DNA of 64,000 nt. Source: an uncultured Lachnospiraceae bacterium. Its GTDB lineage: Bacteria; Bacillota; Clostridia; Lachnospirales; Lachnospiraceae. The translations under genes were made by a program, and so were the position numbers. The notes beneath the pieces are model-generated. The model saw only the letters and a list, made by a program, of their open reading frames with translations. It searched no databases and was not told the origin of the DNA. Positions 18,141-26,942 of the stretch are shown here, piece after piece. How positions within the stretch are numbered: the stretch's first letter is position 1; every line of letters starts with the position of its first letter. The DNA is taken from assembly GCA_900548905.1 (NCBI GenBank), contig URMK01000007.1, forward strand, positions 62,001-126,000, given 5' to 3'.

Positions 18141-18974
18141 ATGGTGGACAAGAAAAAACACGCTTATTCGAAAATCGCGGTTTATCTGGTGTTGACAGTA
18201 GGAATATTAATTACCGTATTACCGTTTGTGTGGATGCTGCTGACCTCTTTGAAAACACAGGGAGAGGCGGTCAGGGTACCGCCGGCGATCCTTCCTGCTA
18301 CGCCGGTTTTCAATAATTATCTGAATGTATTCAGGAAAATCCCTTTTGCACAGATGTATCTGAACACGATTATTTCAGCGGTGGTTACGGTGGTAGCGCA
18401 GGTATTCCTGTGTTCCATGGCGGCTTATGCGTTCGGCAGGATAGAATTCCCCGGCAGAAATGTTATTTTTGCGGCGCTGCTTGCAGTCCTTATGGTACCT
18501 TCTTCTTTTTTTATACTTCCACAGTACCTGATTATGCAGAAACTGCATCTGCTGAATACCATACCGGCGTTATTTATCCCCAATCTCTTCAGTGCATTCG
18601 GGACATTCCTGCTGCGGCAGTTTTTCATGTCGCTGCCGCAGGAGTTGGAGGATGCGGCAAGGCTTGACGGCTGCAATCACTTTACCACCTATTCCCGCAT
18701 TATGCTTCCTCTCGTTAAATCGGGGCTGGTAGCATTGGGGATACTGACGCTGCGGTTTGCCTGGAACGACTTGATGTGGCCCCTTATTGTAAATACGTCA
18801 TCTCAGAAAATGACGCTGTCGGCGGGCCTGTCTTATCTGCAGGGACAGTTTGCTACGGATTACCCTACAATGATGGCGGGAGCGATAATGGCCGTAATGC
18901 CTCTTCTCATCCTTTTTGCTGTTTTCCAGAAACAGTTTATCGAAGGGGTTGCTTTGTCAGGTATTAAGGGTTAG
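18141..18974 (+). CDS. Sugar ABC transporter permease, MalG/UgpE type
   Basis: 277 residues with six membrane segments and the EAA loop LEDAARLDGCNHFTTY around residue 172; ends FIEGVALSGIKG, the characteristic MalG-type tail. RBS AAGGAAGGTGGGGAC. Stop is 17 bases before the dehydrogenase gene, consistent with one operon. Confidence 0.95.
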   Translation: MVDKKKHAYSKIAVYLVLTVGILITVLPFVWMLLTSLKTQGEAVRVPPAILPATPVFNNYLNVFRKIPFAQMYLNTIISAVVTVVAQVFLCSMAAYAFGRIEFPGRNVIFAALLAVLMVPSSFFILPQYLIMQKLHLLNTIPALFIPNLFSAFGTFLLRQFFMSLPQELEDAARLDGCNHFTTYSRIMLPLVKSGLVALGILTLRFAWNDLMWPLIVNTSSQKMTLSAGLSYLQGQFATDYPTMMAGAIMAVMPLLILFAVFQKQFIEGVALSGIKG

Positions 18975-18991
18975 CGGAAAGGAGTCGTGTT

Positions 18992-20152
18992 ATGTTTCGA
19001 TTGGGTGTAATCGGCTATGGAGCAAGAGCGGAAGGGCTTCTGAAAAATTTTGTTGATTTTCAGATGGGGACGGAGCTTGTGGCCGTATATGACAGGAATA
19101 AAGAACGTTCTGTAAAAAAGATCAAGAATACCGGTTATGATCCGGAGAAAACGGTATTTTATGAGGATGTGGATGATATGCTGGAACTCGCGCAGCTGGA
19201 TGGTGTGTGCGTATCCACAAACTGTAATACGCATGTTTATTTTGCGGAAAAAGTACTAAAACACGGCATTCCTATGATATTGGAAAAACCGGTAGCTATT
19301 AATATGGAGGATTTGAAAAAGCTTCAGCGGCTGGAACAGGAGAAGCATGCGCCGGTTCTCGTCTCTTTTCCTCTGCGGTACAGCACCTTATGCCGACTGG
19401 CCAAACGGATTATAGACAGCGGAGAACTCGGAGAAATAAGCCATGTAGAAGCGGTGAACAATGTCTCTTACGGCAGAGTATATTATCAGAGCTGGTATCA
19501 TGATGATTCCATAACCGGAGGGCTTTTCCTTCAGAAGGCGACACATGATTTGGATTATATTAATTATCTGTTGGGCAGGCAGCCTGTACAAATTGCGGCT
19601 ATGGAATCCAAACAGATTTTTAGGGGAGACAGGGAAGAAGGGCTGACCTGTGATAAATGTCCGGAGGAACGGACCTGTCCGGAAAGCCCCTATGTGATCC
19701 GCAATCATTTCCTGGACAAAGAGGTATATGGAAAGCGCTGCAGCTTTGCCAGGGATACGGGAAATCATGACAGCGCCTCCATTTTGGTGCGGTATGATAA
19801 CGGCGTGCATGCGGTATATACGCAGGACTTTGTAGCCAGAAGAGGGGCCGCCAAAAGAGGGGCGATAATTATCGGCTATAAGGCAACTATGGAATTTGAC
19901 TGGATAACCGGGAATTTGACGGTACATTATCATCGGTCGGCCCAGGACGCCACTTACGTGGTAAAGGACAACCAATCCTTCCACTATGGGGGAGACAAAG
20001 CAATCTGTGAGAATTTCATTGGGATCCTGGAAGGCAGACAGGAATCAGAGGCACCGCTGAGAACCGGTATTCTCTCCGCCCTGATGTGTCTGAAGGCAAA
20101 GGAATCCGCACAGAAAGAATGTTTTTGCAGGATAGACCGGGAAGATTTTTAA
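18992..20152 (+). CDS. Gfo/Idh/MocA-family sugar dehydrogenase
   Basis: 386-residue NAD(P)-dependent oxidoreductase. The Rossmann motif is GVIGYGARAEGLLKN and the catalytic Lys lies in ILEKPVAIN (about residue 98). The second domain has HDLDYINYLLG, which carries the usual Asp/His catalytic region. Unusual for the wider family is a cluster TCDKCPEERTCPES with a further Cys in GKRCSF (residues about 220-250), suggesting a structural metal in this subgroup. RBS GAAAGGAGTCG. It would oxidise a sugar or inositol-like product of the imported ligand. Confidence 0.9.
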   Translation: MFRLGVIGYGARAEGLLKNFVDFQMGTELVAVYDRNKERSVKKIKNTGYDPEKTVFYEDVDDMLELAQLDGVCVSTNCNTHVYFAEKVLKHGIPMILEKPVAINMEDLKKLQRLEQEKHAPVLVSFPLRYSTLCRLAKRIIDSGELGEISHVEAVNNVSYGRVYYQSWYHDDSITGGLFLQKATHDLDYINYLLGRQPVQIAAMESKQIFRGDREEGLTCDKCPEERTCPESPYVIRNHFLDKEVYGKRCSFARDTGNHDSASILVRYDNGVHAVYTQDFVARRGAAKRGAIIIGYKATMEFDWITGNLTVHYHRSAQDATYVVKDNQSFHYGGDKAICENFIGILEGRQESEAPLRTGILSALMCLKAKESAQKECFCRIDREDF

Positions 20153-20179
20153 GAATATGGAAAGAGTGAAAAACAGGAG

Positions 20180-20214
20180 AAACGGGCAGGGATTAAATCC
20201 GGCCCGTTTTTTTT
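20180..20214 (+). terminator. Rho-independent terminator of the LacI-linked importer operon
   Basis: 8-bp stem AAACGGGC/GCCCGTTT followed by an uninterrupted T run, 28 bases after the dehydrogenase stop. Confidence 0.9.
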
Positions 20215-20379
20215 AGGATCCGGGGGACGGGCTGAGATTCTGCCGGACAGCCTCGGGGGAAGGACTGGAGAGGGCGCTTTTCAGCATATCGGCCCTCAGG
20301 GATCTTTCCTGGGAATATACTGTATGAAAGATGATTCGTGCATAAAAAGTATGAAATGATAAATTAATGCAAAAAGTTC

Positions 20380-20410
20380 TTGACTTAAACACCGTGTAGT
20401 ACATTATCCT
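20380..20410 (+). promoter_or_regulatory. MerR-type promoter with 19-bp spacer
   Basis: -35 TTGACT (20380-20385) and -10 TATCCT (20405-20410) are separated by 19 bases instead of 17, and the spacer holds the dyad ACAC-C-GTGT. Overlong spacers with a central dyad are the hallmark of promoters activated by MerR-family proteins, which underwind the DNA. It lies directly before the MerR gene, indicating autoactivation. Confidence 0.7.
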
Positions 20411-20430
20411 ATTTTTAGGAGGTGATAATA

Positions 20431-21540
20431 ATGGAATTATACACCATAAATCAAGTGTCAAAGGCATATGGGATTTCGACGAGGATGTTATATTACTATG
20501 AAAAAACGGGGCTTATTTCCAGTTTGCGGAAGAGTGGATATGCTTATCGGGTTTATGATGAAACTGCATTGCAGCGGCTGCGGCAGATACTTATTTTACG
20601 AAAGCTGCGTATTTCCGTGAAGCAGATGCATATCATTTTAAACAATGCGCAGACAGCAGAAGTCATGAACATTTTTATACAGAATATATGTGAACTTGAC
20701 GAAGAAATCAAAACGCTTTCAATTATCCGGGATGCCTTATCTCATCTGGTAGGGGAATTGAAGCAAAACAGCAGGTTACTTTTTGATTGTGATTCGCTGA
20801 CTGACTCATCCGTACTTTCCATTGCTGAAACACTATCCTTTTCTAAAAATCTGGTAAAGGAGACGGCAACAATGGAAGATATGAAAATAACGGAGACCAG
20901 GCGGGTTTCTTTTGGGGGATATCAGTGGCGTATATTAGAGGAGAAGGACGGCAGCATGCTGTTACTCACGGAATATATTATCGGACAGCGTGATTATCAC
21001 AGTGATCTGGTTGATGTGACATGGGAACATAGTGAAATGCGACAGTATCTGAACAGTACGTTTTATGAAACCTTTTCACCAAAAGAACAGGCCAAGATCC
21101 TGGAAACACCGGTGAGTGACCGCGATAATCCGTGGAGCGGTACAAAATGCGGAAACCCGACAGTCGATAACATATTTCTGCTGAGCTACGATGAAGTAAT
21201 CCGATATTTCGGTGACAGCGGCGATCTGCACAATCATGTGGGTTGGTTTTGGGAAGACACAGATGGCTTTCCGGGTGGAATACCTGTTAGAAGTTCAATG
21301 GCATTAATCGACGGTTTGTTCATCAATGATCAATACTGTTCAGCCCGAAGAGCGTATAAATCTGACGGTACACTTGGCTGGTGGTGGCTGCGTTCTCCCG
21401 GCGGAGCAGGACGGCACACATCAGGCAGTATCGGACTGATTGGAGAAATATTTCTTTGCGGTGATGATGTGTATAATCATCCATATCGCGACATAAATGG
21501 CGACGGCGGCATCCGGCCTGCGATGTGGGTGAGGATTTAG
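20431..21540 (+). CDS. MerR-family regulator fused to a DUF6273-like domain
   Basis: 369 residues. Residues 1-70 are a MerR winged helix (ELYTINQVSKAYGISTRML, YYYEKTGLIS), residues about 70-130 a coiled-coil linker, and residues about 150-369 a large Trp- and Gly-rich domain with MRQYLNSTFYETF, WWWLRSPGG and a terminal GGIRPAMWVRI. That last pattern is what I associate with DUF6273, usually found in extracellular or uncharacterised Firmicutes proteins; here it would be the ligand-sensing part. ATG 20431 follows AGGAGGTGATAAT. No target gene is adjacent except itself; a terminator follows, so a remote or autoregulatory target is possible. Confidence 0.85.
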   Translation: MELYTINQVSKAYGISTRMLYYYEKTGLISSLRKSGYAYRVYDETALQRLRQILILRKLRISVKQMHIILNNAQTAEVMNIFIQNICELDEEIKTLSIIRDALSHLVGELKQNSRLLFDCDSLTDSSVLSIAETLSFSKNLVKETATMEDMKITETRRVSFGGYQWRILEEKDGSMLLLTEYIIGQRDYHSDLVDVTWEHSEMRQYLNSTFYETFSPKEQAKILETPVSDRDNPWSGTKCGNPTVDNIFLLSYDEVIRYFGDSGDLHNHVGWFWEDTDGFPGGIPVRSSMALIDGLFINDQYCSARRAYKSDGTLGWWWLRSPGGAGRHTSGSIGLIGEIFLCGDDVYNHPYRDINGDGGIRPAMWVRI

Positions 21541-21595
21541 GCGTTTACTTGCCGCATGTCTTTCGGCTGATTCGTTTGTTTTATCAAGACAATTA

Positions 21596-21641
21596 AAAAC
21601 AACACCTGAGCGGCATTTCCATGCTTTCAGGTGTTGTTTTT
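21596..21641. terminator. Strong terminator after the MerR gene
   Basis: A 14-bp stem AAAACAACACCTGA/TCAGGTGTTGTTTT around a 17-base loop; the A-rich and T-rich arms make it potentially bidirectional. Confidence 0.9.
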
Positions 21642-21654
21642 GGTTATAACCAAA
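21639..21654. promoter_or_regulatory. 16-bp perfect palindrome, possible operator
   Basis: TTTGGTTATAACCAAA is perfectly self-complementary and overlaps the end of the terminator. It is about 300 bases upstream of the glycosidase gene at 21957. The rest of 21655-21956 is AT-rich with a possible promoter (TTACAC 21776-21781, 16 bases, TATTAT 21798-21803) and no gene I can support. Confidence 0.35.
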
Positions 21655-21956
21655 TAAGAAAACACATCACTGTCCATAAATTTCTACAGGTTAAATCCAT
21701 ACTAAAATACAGGAAAAATTCTATTTTCAGATGTCTTATTGAAATACAGAGTCATAGGCTTCGATCCTTAATCTATTACACTTATGTTTAAATATATTAT
21801 TATGAATGAACAAAACATTGATTTTTTAAAGAAATCCTAATTTTTTAAATTGATCGGTTCTTGTCCTGCGGGTAAAATGAAATTGTCTGAAGGCAGCCAT
21901 AAGAGCCGCCGGGTCAGGGACAGCGGTTTCAAATTACGGAATGAGGAGCAGGACAG

Positions 21957-22969
21957 ATGGGAAACTTTGTTAACGGAGAACTGGGGGAATTTGTCCCCTG
22001 GTATGATGAGGACGGAAACAGGATCAATGCCAGTGACGGGGTAATCATTTATGCGGATGGAACGTACCATTGGTATGGCCTGTCACTGCGGCCCCTGCCT
22101 TTCGCACCGGAAGGGGAAGGCGGACAGACCACCACGACAGGCGTGGTGATGTATGAATCGGTCGATCTGTATCACTGGAAATATGAAGGGGTTATACTGG
22201 CTTGCTCCCCGGAGCCGGACAGTGAGCTATACGGGCCGATGCGGTTTGAACGGCCGAAAATTATATATAATGAAACTACCGGACAATATGTTCTGTGGTG
22301 TCATTATGTTAAGTATCCCGGGGATCATGGTGATACGGAAGGTACAGCCGAGGCGGGCGCGGCAGTCTGTGACAGGGTGAACGGCAGTTATCGGTGGATT
22401 GGATTTACGAGGCCGATTGATGACAAGGGTCTTGTCAGGGATTGCACTGTATTTAAAGACGCGGATGGAACAGCATATTTTGTTTATGACAGGCAGGTGG
22501 GGGCGGATCGCTGTCTGCATCTGGTGAAGCTTGGCGAGGATTGTCTTTCCTTTACCGGGGAATACCGGCGCCTTGACGCGGCTTACCGGCGGGAAGCGGC
22601 GGCGTTGTTTTACCATGATGGCTTTTATTATATGATAACCTCCGATCTGACCTCCTGGCAGGCGAACCAGGCAAAATATTTCCGGGCGCAGTCCCTGTGG
22701 GGGCCGTGGGAGGATATGGGGGATCCCTGTACCGGGGATGATACCCATACCACCTTTCACTCCCAAAGCACCTGGATTTTCCGTGTGGAAGGAAAAAAGA
22801 CCTCTTTATCCACATGGCGGAAAGGCATAATACGGCCAATTTTGAACACTGTTCCTATATCTGGCTTCCGATTCGCCTCCGGCCGGATCATACCATCAGC
22901 TTGTCTTACCGGAAGGAATGGAGCCTGCAGGAATATGAGGCAGAGGGAAGGGCGGATAAGTATGATTGA
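21957..22969 (+). CDS. GH43-type five-bladed propeller glycosidase with a -1 frameshift at A_AAA_AAG
   Basis: The N-terminal 280 codons give a typical GH43-like beta-propeller (GYFVPWYDEDG-like start VPWYDEDGNRIN, catalytic-base type Asp segments, VRDCTVFKDADGTAYFVY). At about 22793-22799 the frame meets GGA AAA AAG. Continuing in frame gives low-complexity, unrelated residues; shifting -1 there gives KDLFIHMAERHNTANF and IWLPIRLRPDHTISL, a good GH43 ending that stops at 22967-22969, overlapping the next gene's ATG. So the enzyme is intact only after the shift. Either a homopolymer deletion or error (A7 to A6) or programmed frameshifting at a canonical slippery heptamer explains it. Without the shift, the frame stays open to 23933 and fuses to the next enzyme. 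Confidence 0.75.
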
Positions 22970-23933
22970 AAAAAGGATAATGCAGGAAATATACAATGAG
23001 ATGCAGACGCCGTATAAGGTGGGAATGGTTCTGCAAGAAGAGAACGCGGGTATAGACTGTCCCAATGTGTTTCGTGTGAAAGACGGAATCTGGGGAATGG
23101 TATATGCCAAATACCGTCCTCAAAAAGACGGATATGAAACCTGGTATGCACAGAGTACGGATTTGCTTCATTGGGAGGAAAAAAGGGTACTGCTGGAGCA
23201 AAGCGGGAAAGGATGGGACGCGCTGCAGGCGGACGGAGGGCTGGCGCTGATTAATCCCTGCTGGGCAGGGGATATGAACGTGGCAAAATATGAGGATAAG
23301 TATTGGATGTCTTATATCGGAGGGGCGCTGCCGGGTTACGAAACAGACCCCTTAAGTATTGGGATGGCCTGTACGAAGGAAGAGCTTCCCGGAAACTGGG
23401 AACGGATACCGGAACCGGTTCTGACACCGTTTGATGAGGATGTACGTGAATTTGAAAAAGCGACCTTATATAAAAGTACGATCATAGAGGATAAGGACAG
23501 AGTAACCGGCCGCAGATTTATCATGTATTATAATGCCAAGCAGGAAGGGATCCAGGTCGAAAGGATCTGCATGGCCGTCAGCGATGACATGCTCCATTGG
23601 AAAAGGCACGGAGGGGTTCTGATAGAAAACGGAATAACCGACCGGTTCAATATCTGCGGCGATCCCCAGTTGATCCGTTATAGGGATTTGTGGATTATGA
23701 ATTATTTTGTTGCAAAAGACGGGACGGGGTATGATACCTTTGCCTGTTCCCGGGATCTGCTTCATTGGACTAAATGGGACGGGGAACCGTTAATAAAAGC
23801 ATCGCAGGACTATGACAGGACCTATGCGCACAAACCCTTTTTATTGAAATATGAAGGGAAAGTATATCATTTTTATTGTGCGGTCGGTGACAGAGGGCGC
23901 GGGATTGCCCTGGCGGTATCTGAAAAAATATAA
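22962..23933 (+). CDS. Five-bladed beta-propeller glycosidase (GH43/GH32/GH130-like)
   Basis: 323 residues from ATG 22962, which is preceded by GAGGGAAGGGCGG and overlaps the frameshifted end of the upstream gene. Repeated propeller strands are visible: YAQSTDLLHWEEKRVLL, MAVSDDMLHWKRHG and ACSRDLLHWTKWDG, with acidic candidates in IDCPNVFRVKDG, EFEKATLYKS and ICGDPQLIRY. The S/D-x-LLHW repeats are typical of GH32/43/68/130-like propellers; the exact family is not assigned. No signal peptide. Probably acts with the upstream GH43 on the same arabinosyl/xylosyl-type or fructosyl glycan, which is inference. Confidence 0.78.
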   Translation: MIEKRIMQEIYNEMQTPYKVGMVLQEENAGIDCPNVFRVKDGIWGMVYAKYRPQKDGYETWYAQSTDLLHWEEKRVLLEQSGKGWDALQADGGLALINPCWAGDMNVAKYEDKYWMSYIGGALPGYETDPLSIGMACTKEELPGNWERIPEPVLTPFDEDVREFEKATLYKSTIIEDKDRVTGRRFIMYYNAKQEGIQVERICMAVSDDMLHWKRHGGVLIENGITDRFNICGDPQLIRYRDLWIMNYFVAKDGTGYDTFACSRDLLHWTKWDGEPLIKASQDYDRTYAHKPFLLKYEGKVYHFYCAVGDRGRGIALAVSEKI

Positions 23934-23965
23934 TGCGATAAGGCGGAAGGTCTGAGCGGTATTGG

Positions 23966-24015
23966 GCCCGTTTCGCTGTATGACAGGAAATCATGCAGCG
24001 AAACGGGCTTTTTTT
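23966..24015 (+). terminator. Rho-independent terminator after the propeller glycosidases
   Basis: Perfect 13-bp stem GCCCGTTTCGCTG/CAGCGAAACGGGC with a 17-base loop followed by T7. Confidence 0.93.
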
Positions 24016-24237
24016 GACGGTAAAGGCAGGGAAAATAAGAAAAATCCTGCAGTCCTAATCCTAAGAGGCGTACGCGTTGGGGGAGCGTAAGCAGTGAACA
24101 TCCCATAATTATTTCCTATAGATAACCATTCAGTATAACTATTTGTTAATTATATGCCGGGATGGTACAGTAAAGCTATAGAAAAAGAACGTGCGGAAAC
24201 CTGCGCAGCGGCAGGAACCGAAAAGGAGAGGTGGAAG

Positions 24238-25614
24238 ATGCAGCAGGAAAATCAAATGGGAACAATGCCAATCCCCAGGTTAATTATTAAAACCTCCGTA
24301 CCATTGATTATATCGTTGTTGGTCAATAATCTGTACAATCTCGTGGACAGTATCTTTGTTTCCCGTGTCAGTGAGGAGGCCCTGACGGGAATATCCCTGG
24401 CCGCCCCCCTGCAGATGATTATGATCGCTTTGGGCTGCGGCCTTGCGGTGGGCCTGAACGCCAGGGTATCCAAGGCGCTCGGTGAGAAAAAGCGGGACGA
24501 CGCGGAAAAGACAACTTCAGCGGCTATTGTTATGGCATTCGGCGCTTACCTTATCAATGTGATTGTCTGTCTGCTGGCGGTGAAACCGTATTTTGCCTGG
24601 CAGGCCGGAGGGAATGCTGTCATTGCCCAATACGGTATTGATTATATCCGGATCTGCATGCTGTTTTCCTTCGGACAGATGATACAGTGGGTTTTTGACC
24701 GGCTGCTGATCGCTACGGGGAAGTCGTCGCTTTTTCTTGCCACGCTGGGGACGGCATCCGTCGTGAACCTTATTTTCGATCCCATTCTGATATTCGGTTA
24801 TTTCGGCTTTCCCGCCATGGGGACGGCAGGGGCCGCCATAGCAACGGTCACGGGGCAGATGGCGGGAGGGCTTCTGGGAATCTTCCTGAATATAAGGTGC
24901 AACAAAGAAATCCCTATCCGTTTTACACGGCATATTTCCGGAAAACATGCGGCGGATATCCTTAAAGTGGGAATCCCTACCGCCATCATGCAGGGGATTA
25001 TGTCCGTTATGGGGGTGTTTATCAATACTATTTTATATCAGTTTTCCGCTACCTCCGTAGCGGTGTACGGAATCCTGATGAAGGTACAGAATATCGCCCA
25101 GATTGCGGTTCACGGAATGAACAATGCTTTGATACCGATCATTGCCTATAACTATGGTGCGAAAAAGGAGGAACGGATTCGGGAAACCATAAGATGTGCA
25201 TTCCTGTATGCAGTCATTATCATGTCCGCCATTCTTATTTTCATGGAGCTGATACCGGATAAGATACTGCTTTTGTTTGATGCATCCCCGCAGATGCTGC
25301 AAATCGGGGTACCGGCGGTCCGGCTGCTGTCTGTGAGTTTTTATATCGGTACCATAGGTATTCTATTTGCGGCGGTATTCCAGGGCTTTGGAAACGGAAA
25401 ATACAGCATGTATCTGGCGTTTTTGCGGCAGGTGATTCTTTTGATCCCCCTGCTTGCGGCGGGGGCATGGCTGAAGCGGCTGAATGTAGTCTGGCTGGCT
25501 TTTGCCGTGGCGGAAACGCTCTCCATCCCGTTTGGGATCCTGCTGTATCGAAGAATCCAGAAAATTATCATTCTGTATGGAAAAACTCACAGCCGCTGCA
25601 AAGGCGGCCAATAG
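24238..25614 (+). CDS. MATE-family multidrug/toxin efflux transporter
   Basis: 458-residue membrane protein with 12 hydrophobic segments in two MATE repeats; the N-terminal signature is IPRLIIKTSVPLIIS, with LVDSIFVSRVSEEALTG as in NorM/DinF-type proteins. A Na+ or H+ antiporter exporting an organic cation or metabolite is expected. I chose ATG 24238 with AAAAGGAGAGGTGGAAG upstream over an in-frame ATG at 24154. The last 84 codons are antisense to the convergent MFS gene; the final residues (LYGKTHSRCKGGQ) are not typical MATE and look like read-through into the neighbour. Confidence 0.9.
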   Translation: MQQENQMGTMPIPRLIIKTSVPLIISLLVNNLYNLVDSIFVSRVSEEALTGISLAAPLQMIMIALGCGLAVGLNARVSKALGEKKRDDAEKTTSAAIVMAFGAYLINVIVCLLAVKPYFAWQAGGNAVIAQYGIDYIRICMLFSFGQMIQWVFDRLLIATGKSSLFLATLGTASVVNLIFDPILIFGYFGFPAMGTAGAAIATVTGQMAGGLLGIFLNIRCNKEIPIRFTRHISGKHAADILKVGIPTAIMQGIMSVMGVFINTILYQFSATSVAVYGILMKVQNIAQIAVHGMNNALIPIIAYNYGAKKEERIRETIRCAFLYAVIIMSAILIFMELIPDKILLLFDASPQMLQIGVPAVRLLSVSFYIGTIGILFAAVFQGFGNGKYSMYLAFLRQVILLIPLLAAGAWLKRLNVVWLAFAVAETLSIPFGILLYRRIQKIIILYGKTHSRCKGGQ

Positions 25615-26775
25615 CATGTCAATTGCCCATAACGGTGTATAGCCAAGGCCCATTTTAACGAGCAGGCCTCCGAGAAAAGAACTGATAAAGGAGCCGATCT
25701 GGTGTCCGATCAAAGTAAATCCATACAGGACAGCCATTTTCCCCGAGCCGAATTTACGGCTGATAATGCCGGATGTGGGAGGCACTGTGGCATCTCCGCT
25801 CAAGCCGAGAAGCGTTGCCTGGATAAACGCGAAGGGAATTGTTTTTGGCAGGAGAAGGAAACCAAGTGCAACCAAAATCCGCACAGTATAGACACCTCCC
25901 AGAACCTGTTTCAGGCGGAATTTTGTGCCGAGAAATCCTACGGCCACAGCGCCTGTCATGGTGGCGATCCCATATACGGTCAGCGAGAGGGAAGCCATTC
26001 GCCCCGGTATCCCATAGGACAGATATTGGGAGAAAAGATGGCTTTCAATAATAGACATATGAAAACCGCAGGTGGAAAAGCCAAGCACAAGCAGACGGTA
26101 ATCGTTATCGTGCAATGCGTTCTTAATAATGGCGGAAAGGGATTCTTTACGGATTGTTTCCTTTGCAGGAAGGATTGTATGGGTTTTATTCGTATGCCCA
26201 AGCCACAGGACAACCGGTATCATGATAAGGAACGGGACAGCGGTTACCGTCATGGCCGGACGAATGCCGAATCTGGAGATGAGCGCCTCCAGCCCTGGGG
26301 ACATCAGCGCATCGCCAATCCCGGCGCTGGCCTGCACAATCCCGGAAACAACCGCCGCCCGCTTTTCTCCGAGTACAGGTGTAATGGCGCCCATCACGAT
26401 ACCGAAGCAAAGGCCGGTGGTCCCAAAAGGCAGGACGAGTCCGAAAAAAAGGAAAAACAGGAAAAAATTCCGGCACATGGGTGTGACTACCAGACCGGTG
26501 ATGGTAAACAGGATTCCCAAAAGAAGGACAAATGCATTTGACTTTTTGAGCGCCAGCATTCCCAGAAGGGGCTGGGCAAATCCATAGACCAAAGCCCCGG
26601 CCCCTATGCAGAAGCTGATTTCCGCATAGCCGATACCTGTTACCGGCAGAAGGCCGGTCATCATAATCCCATAATTATCATGTACACCCTGCATTACGCC
26701 GTGGACAAGACATGCCGCGGCAACAAGCACGACAGCCCGGAGCAATTGCTGCTTTTTTTTGATTTCCTGTTTCAT
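25363..26775 (-). CDS. MFS transporter, tail overlapping the MATE gene
   Basis: 470-residue major facilitator with about 12 membrane segments; the first half has GALVYGFAQPLLGMLALKK and the second AGIGDALMSPGLEALISRFG and IGHQIGSFISSFLGG. The transporter fold ends near AIDMLLAAFAAAVSFSIQ; the remaining about 70 polar residues are encoded antisense to the MATE gene (252-bp overlap) and are probably a non-native extension caused by loss of the original stop. ATG 26775 was chosen, AAGGA lying seven bases upstream. Divergent from a LysR gene that probably regulates it. Substrate unknown. Confidence 0.88.
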   Translation of the reverse strand: MKQEIKKKQQLLRAVVLVAAACLVHGVMQGVHDNYGIMMTGLLPVTGIGYAEISFCIGAGALVYGFAQPLLGMLALKKSNAFVLLLGILFTITGLVVTPMCRNFFLFFLFFGLVLPFGTTGLCFGIVMGAITPVLGEKRAAVVSGIVQASAGIGDALMSPGLEALISRFGIRPAMTVTAVPFLIMIPVVLWLGHTNKTHTILPAKETIRKESLSAIIKNALHDNDYRLLVLGFSTCGFHMSIIESHLFSQYLSYGIPGRMASLSLTVYGIATMTGAVAVGFLGTKFRLKQVLGGVYTVRILVALGFLLLPKTIPFAFIQATLLGLSGDATVPPTSGIISRKFGSGKMAVLYGFTLIGHQIGSFISSFLGGLLVKMGLGYTPLWAIDMLLAAFAAAVSFSIQNDNFLDSSIQQDPKRDGERFRHGKSQPDYIQPLQPCPRRKQGDQKNHLPQKRQIHAVFSVSKALEYRRK

Positions 26776-26793
26776 ACGAACCATCCTTTTTGT

Positions 26794-26852
26794 TTATTCC
26801 CACGGGCAACGAGCAACAGCCATTCCGGCACGGACATTTGGCGACTGCAGCG
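26794..26852. repeat. Intergenic repeat, copy B
   Basis: Same end motifs and length as the unit at 12420-12478: TTATTCC at the start, CAACGAGC at the same offset, and TTTGGCGACTGC at the end, with 36 bases between the outer motifs in both. The interior differs and is not palindromic here. It lies between the MFS start and the LysR promoter. Confidence 0.55.
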
Positions 26853-26867
26853 GGGTCTTTGATTGGG

Positions 26868-26920
26868 TTGCCGGATTCCCTTCTGTGGTTTATAATACAT
26901 CTATACAAAACTTATGTAAA
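26868..26920. promoter_or_regulatory. Back-to-back overlapping promoters for LysR (+) and MFS (-)
   Basis: Plus strand: TTGCCG (26868-26873), 17 bases, TATAAT (26891-26896). Minus strand: TTTACA (complement of 26915-26920), 17 bases, TATTAT (complement of 26892-26897). The two -10 boxes share the same bases, so polymerase binding on one strand should exclude the other. Confidence 0.72.
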
Positions 26921-26942
26921 ATTGAAATATTTTAAGATACAG

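Noticed and set aside
25702..26541. 279-codon open frame on the plus strand
   Set aside because: Lies wholly inside the MFS gene in antisense; no motifs and no ribosome site.
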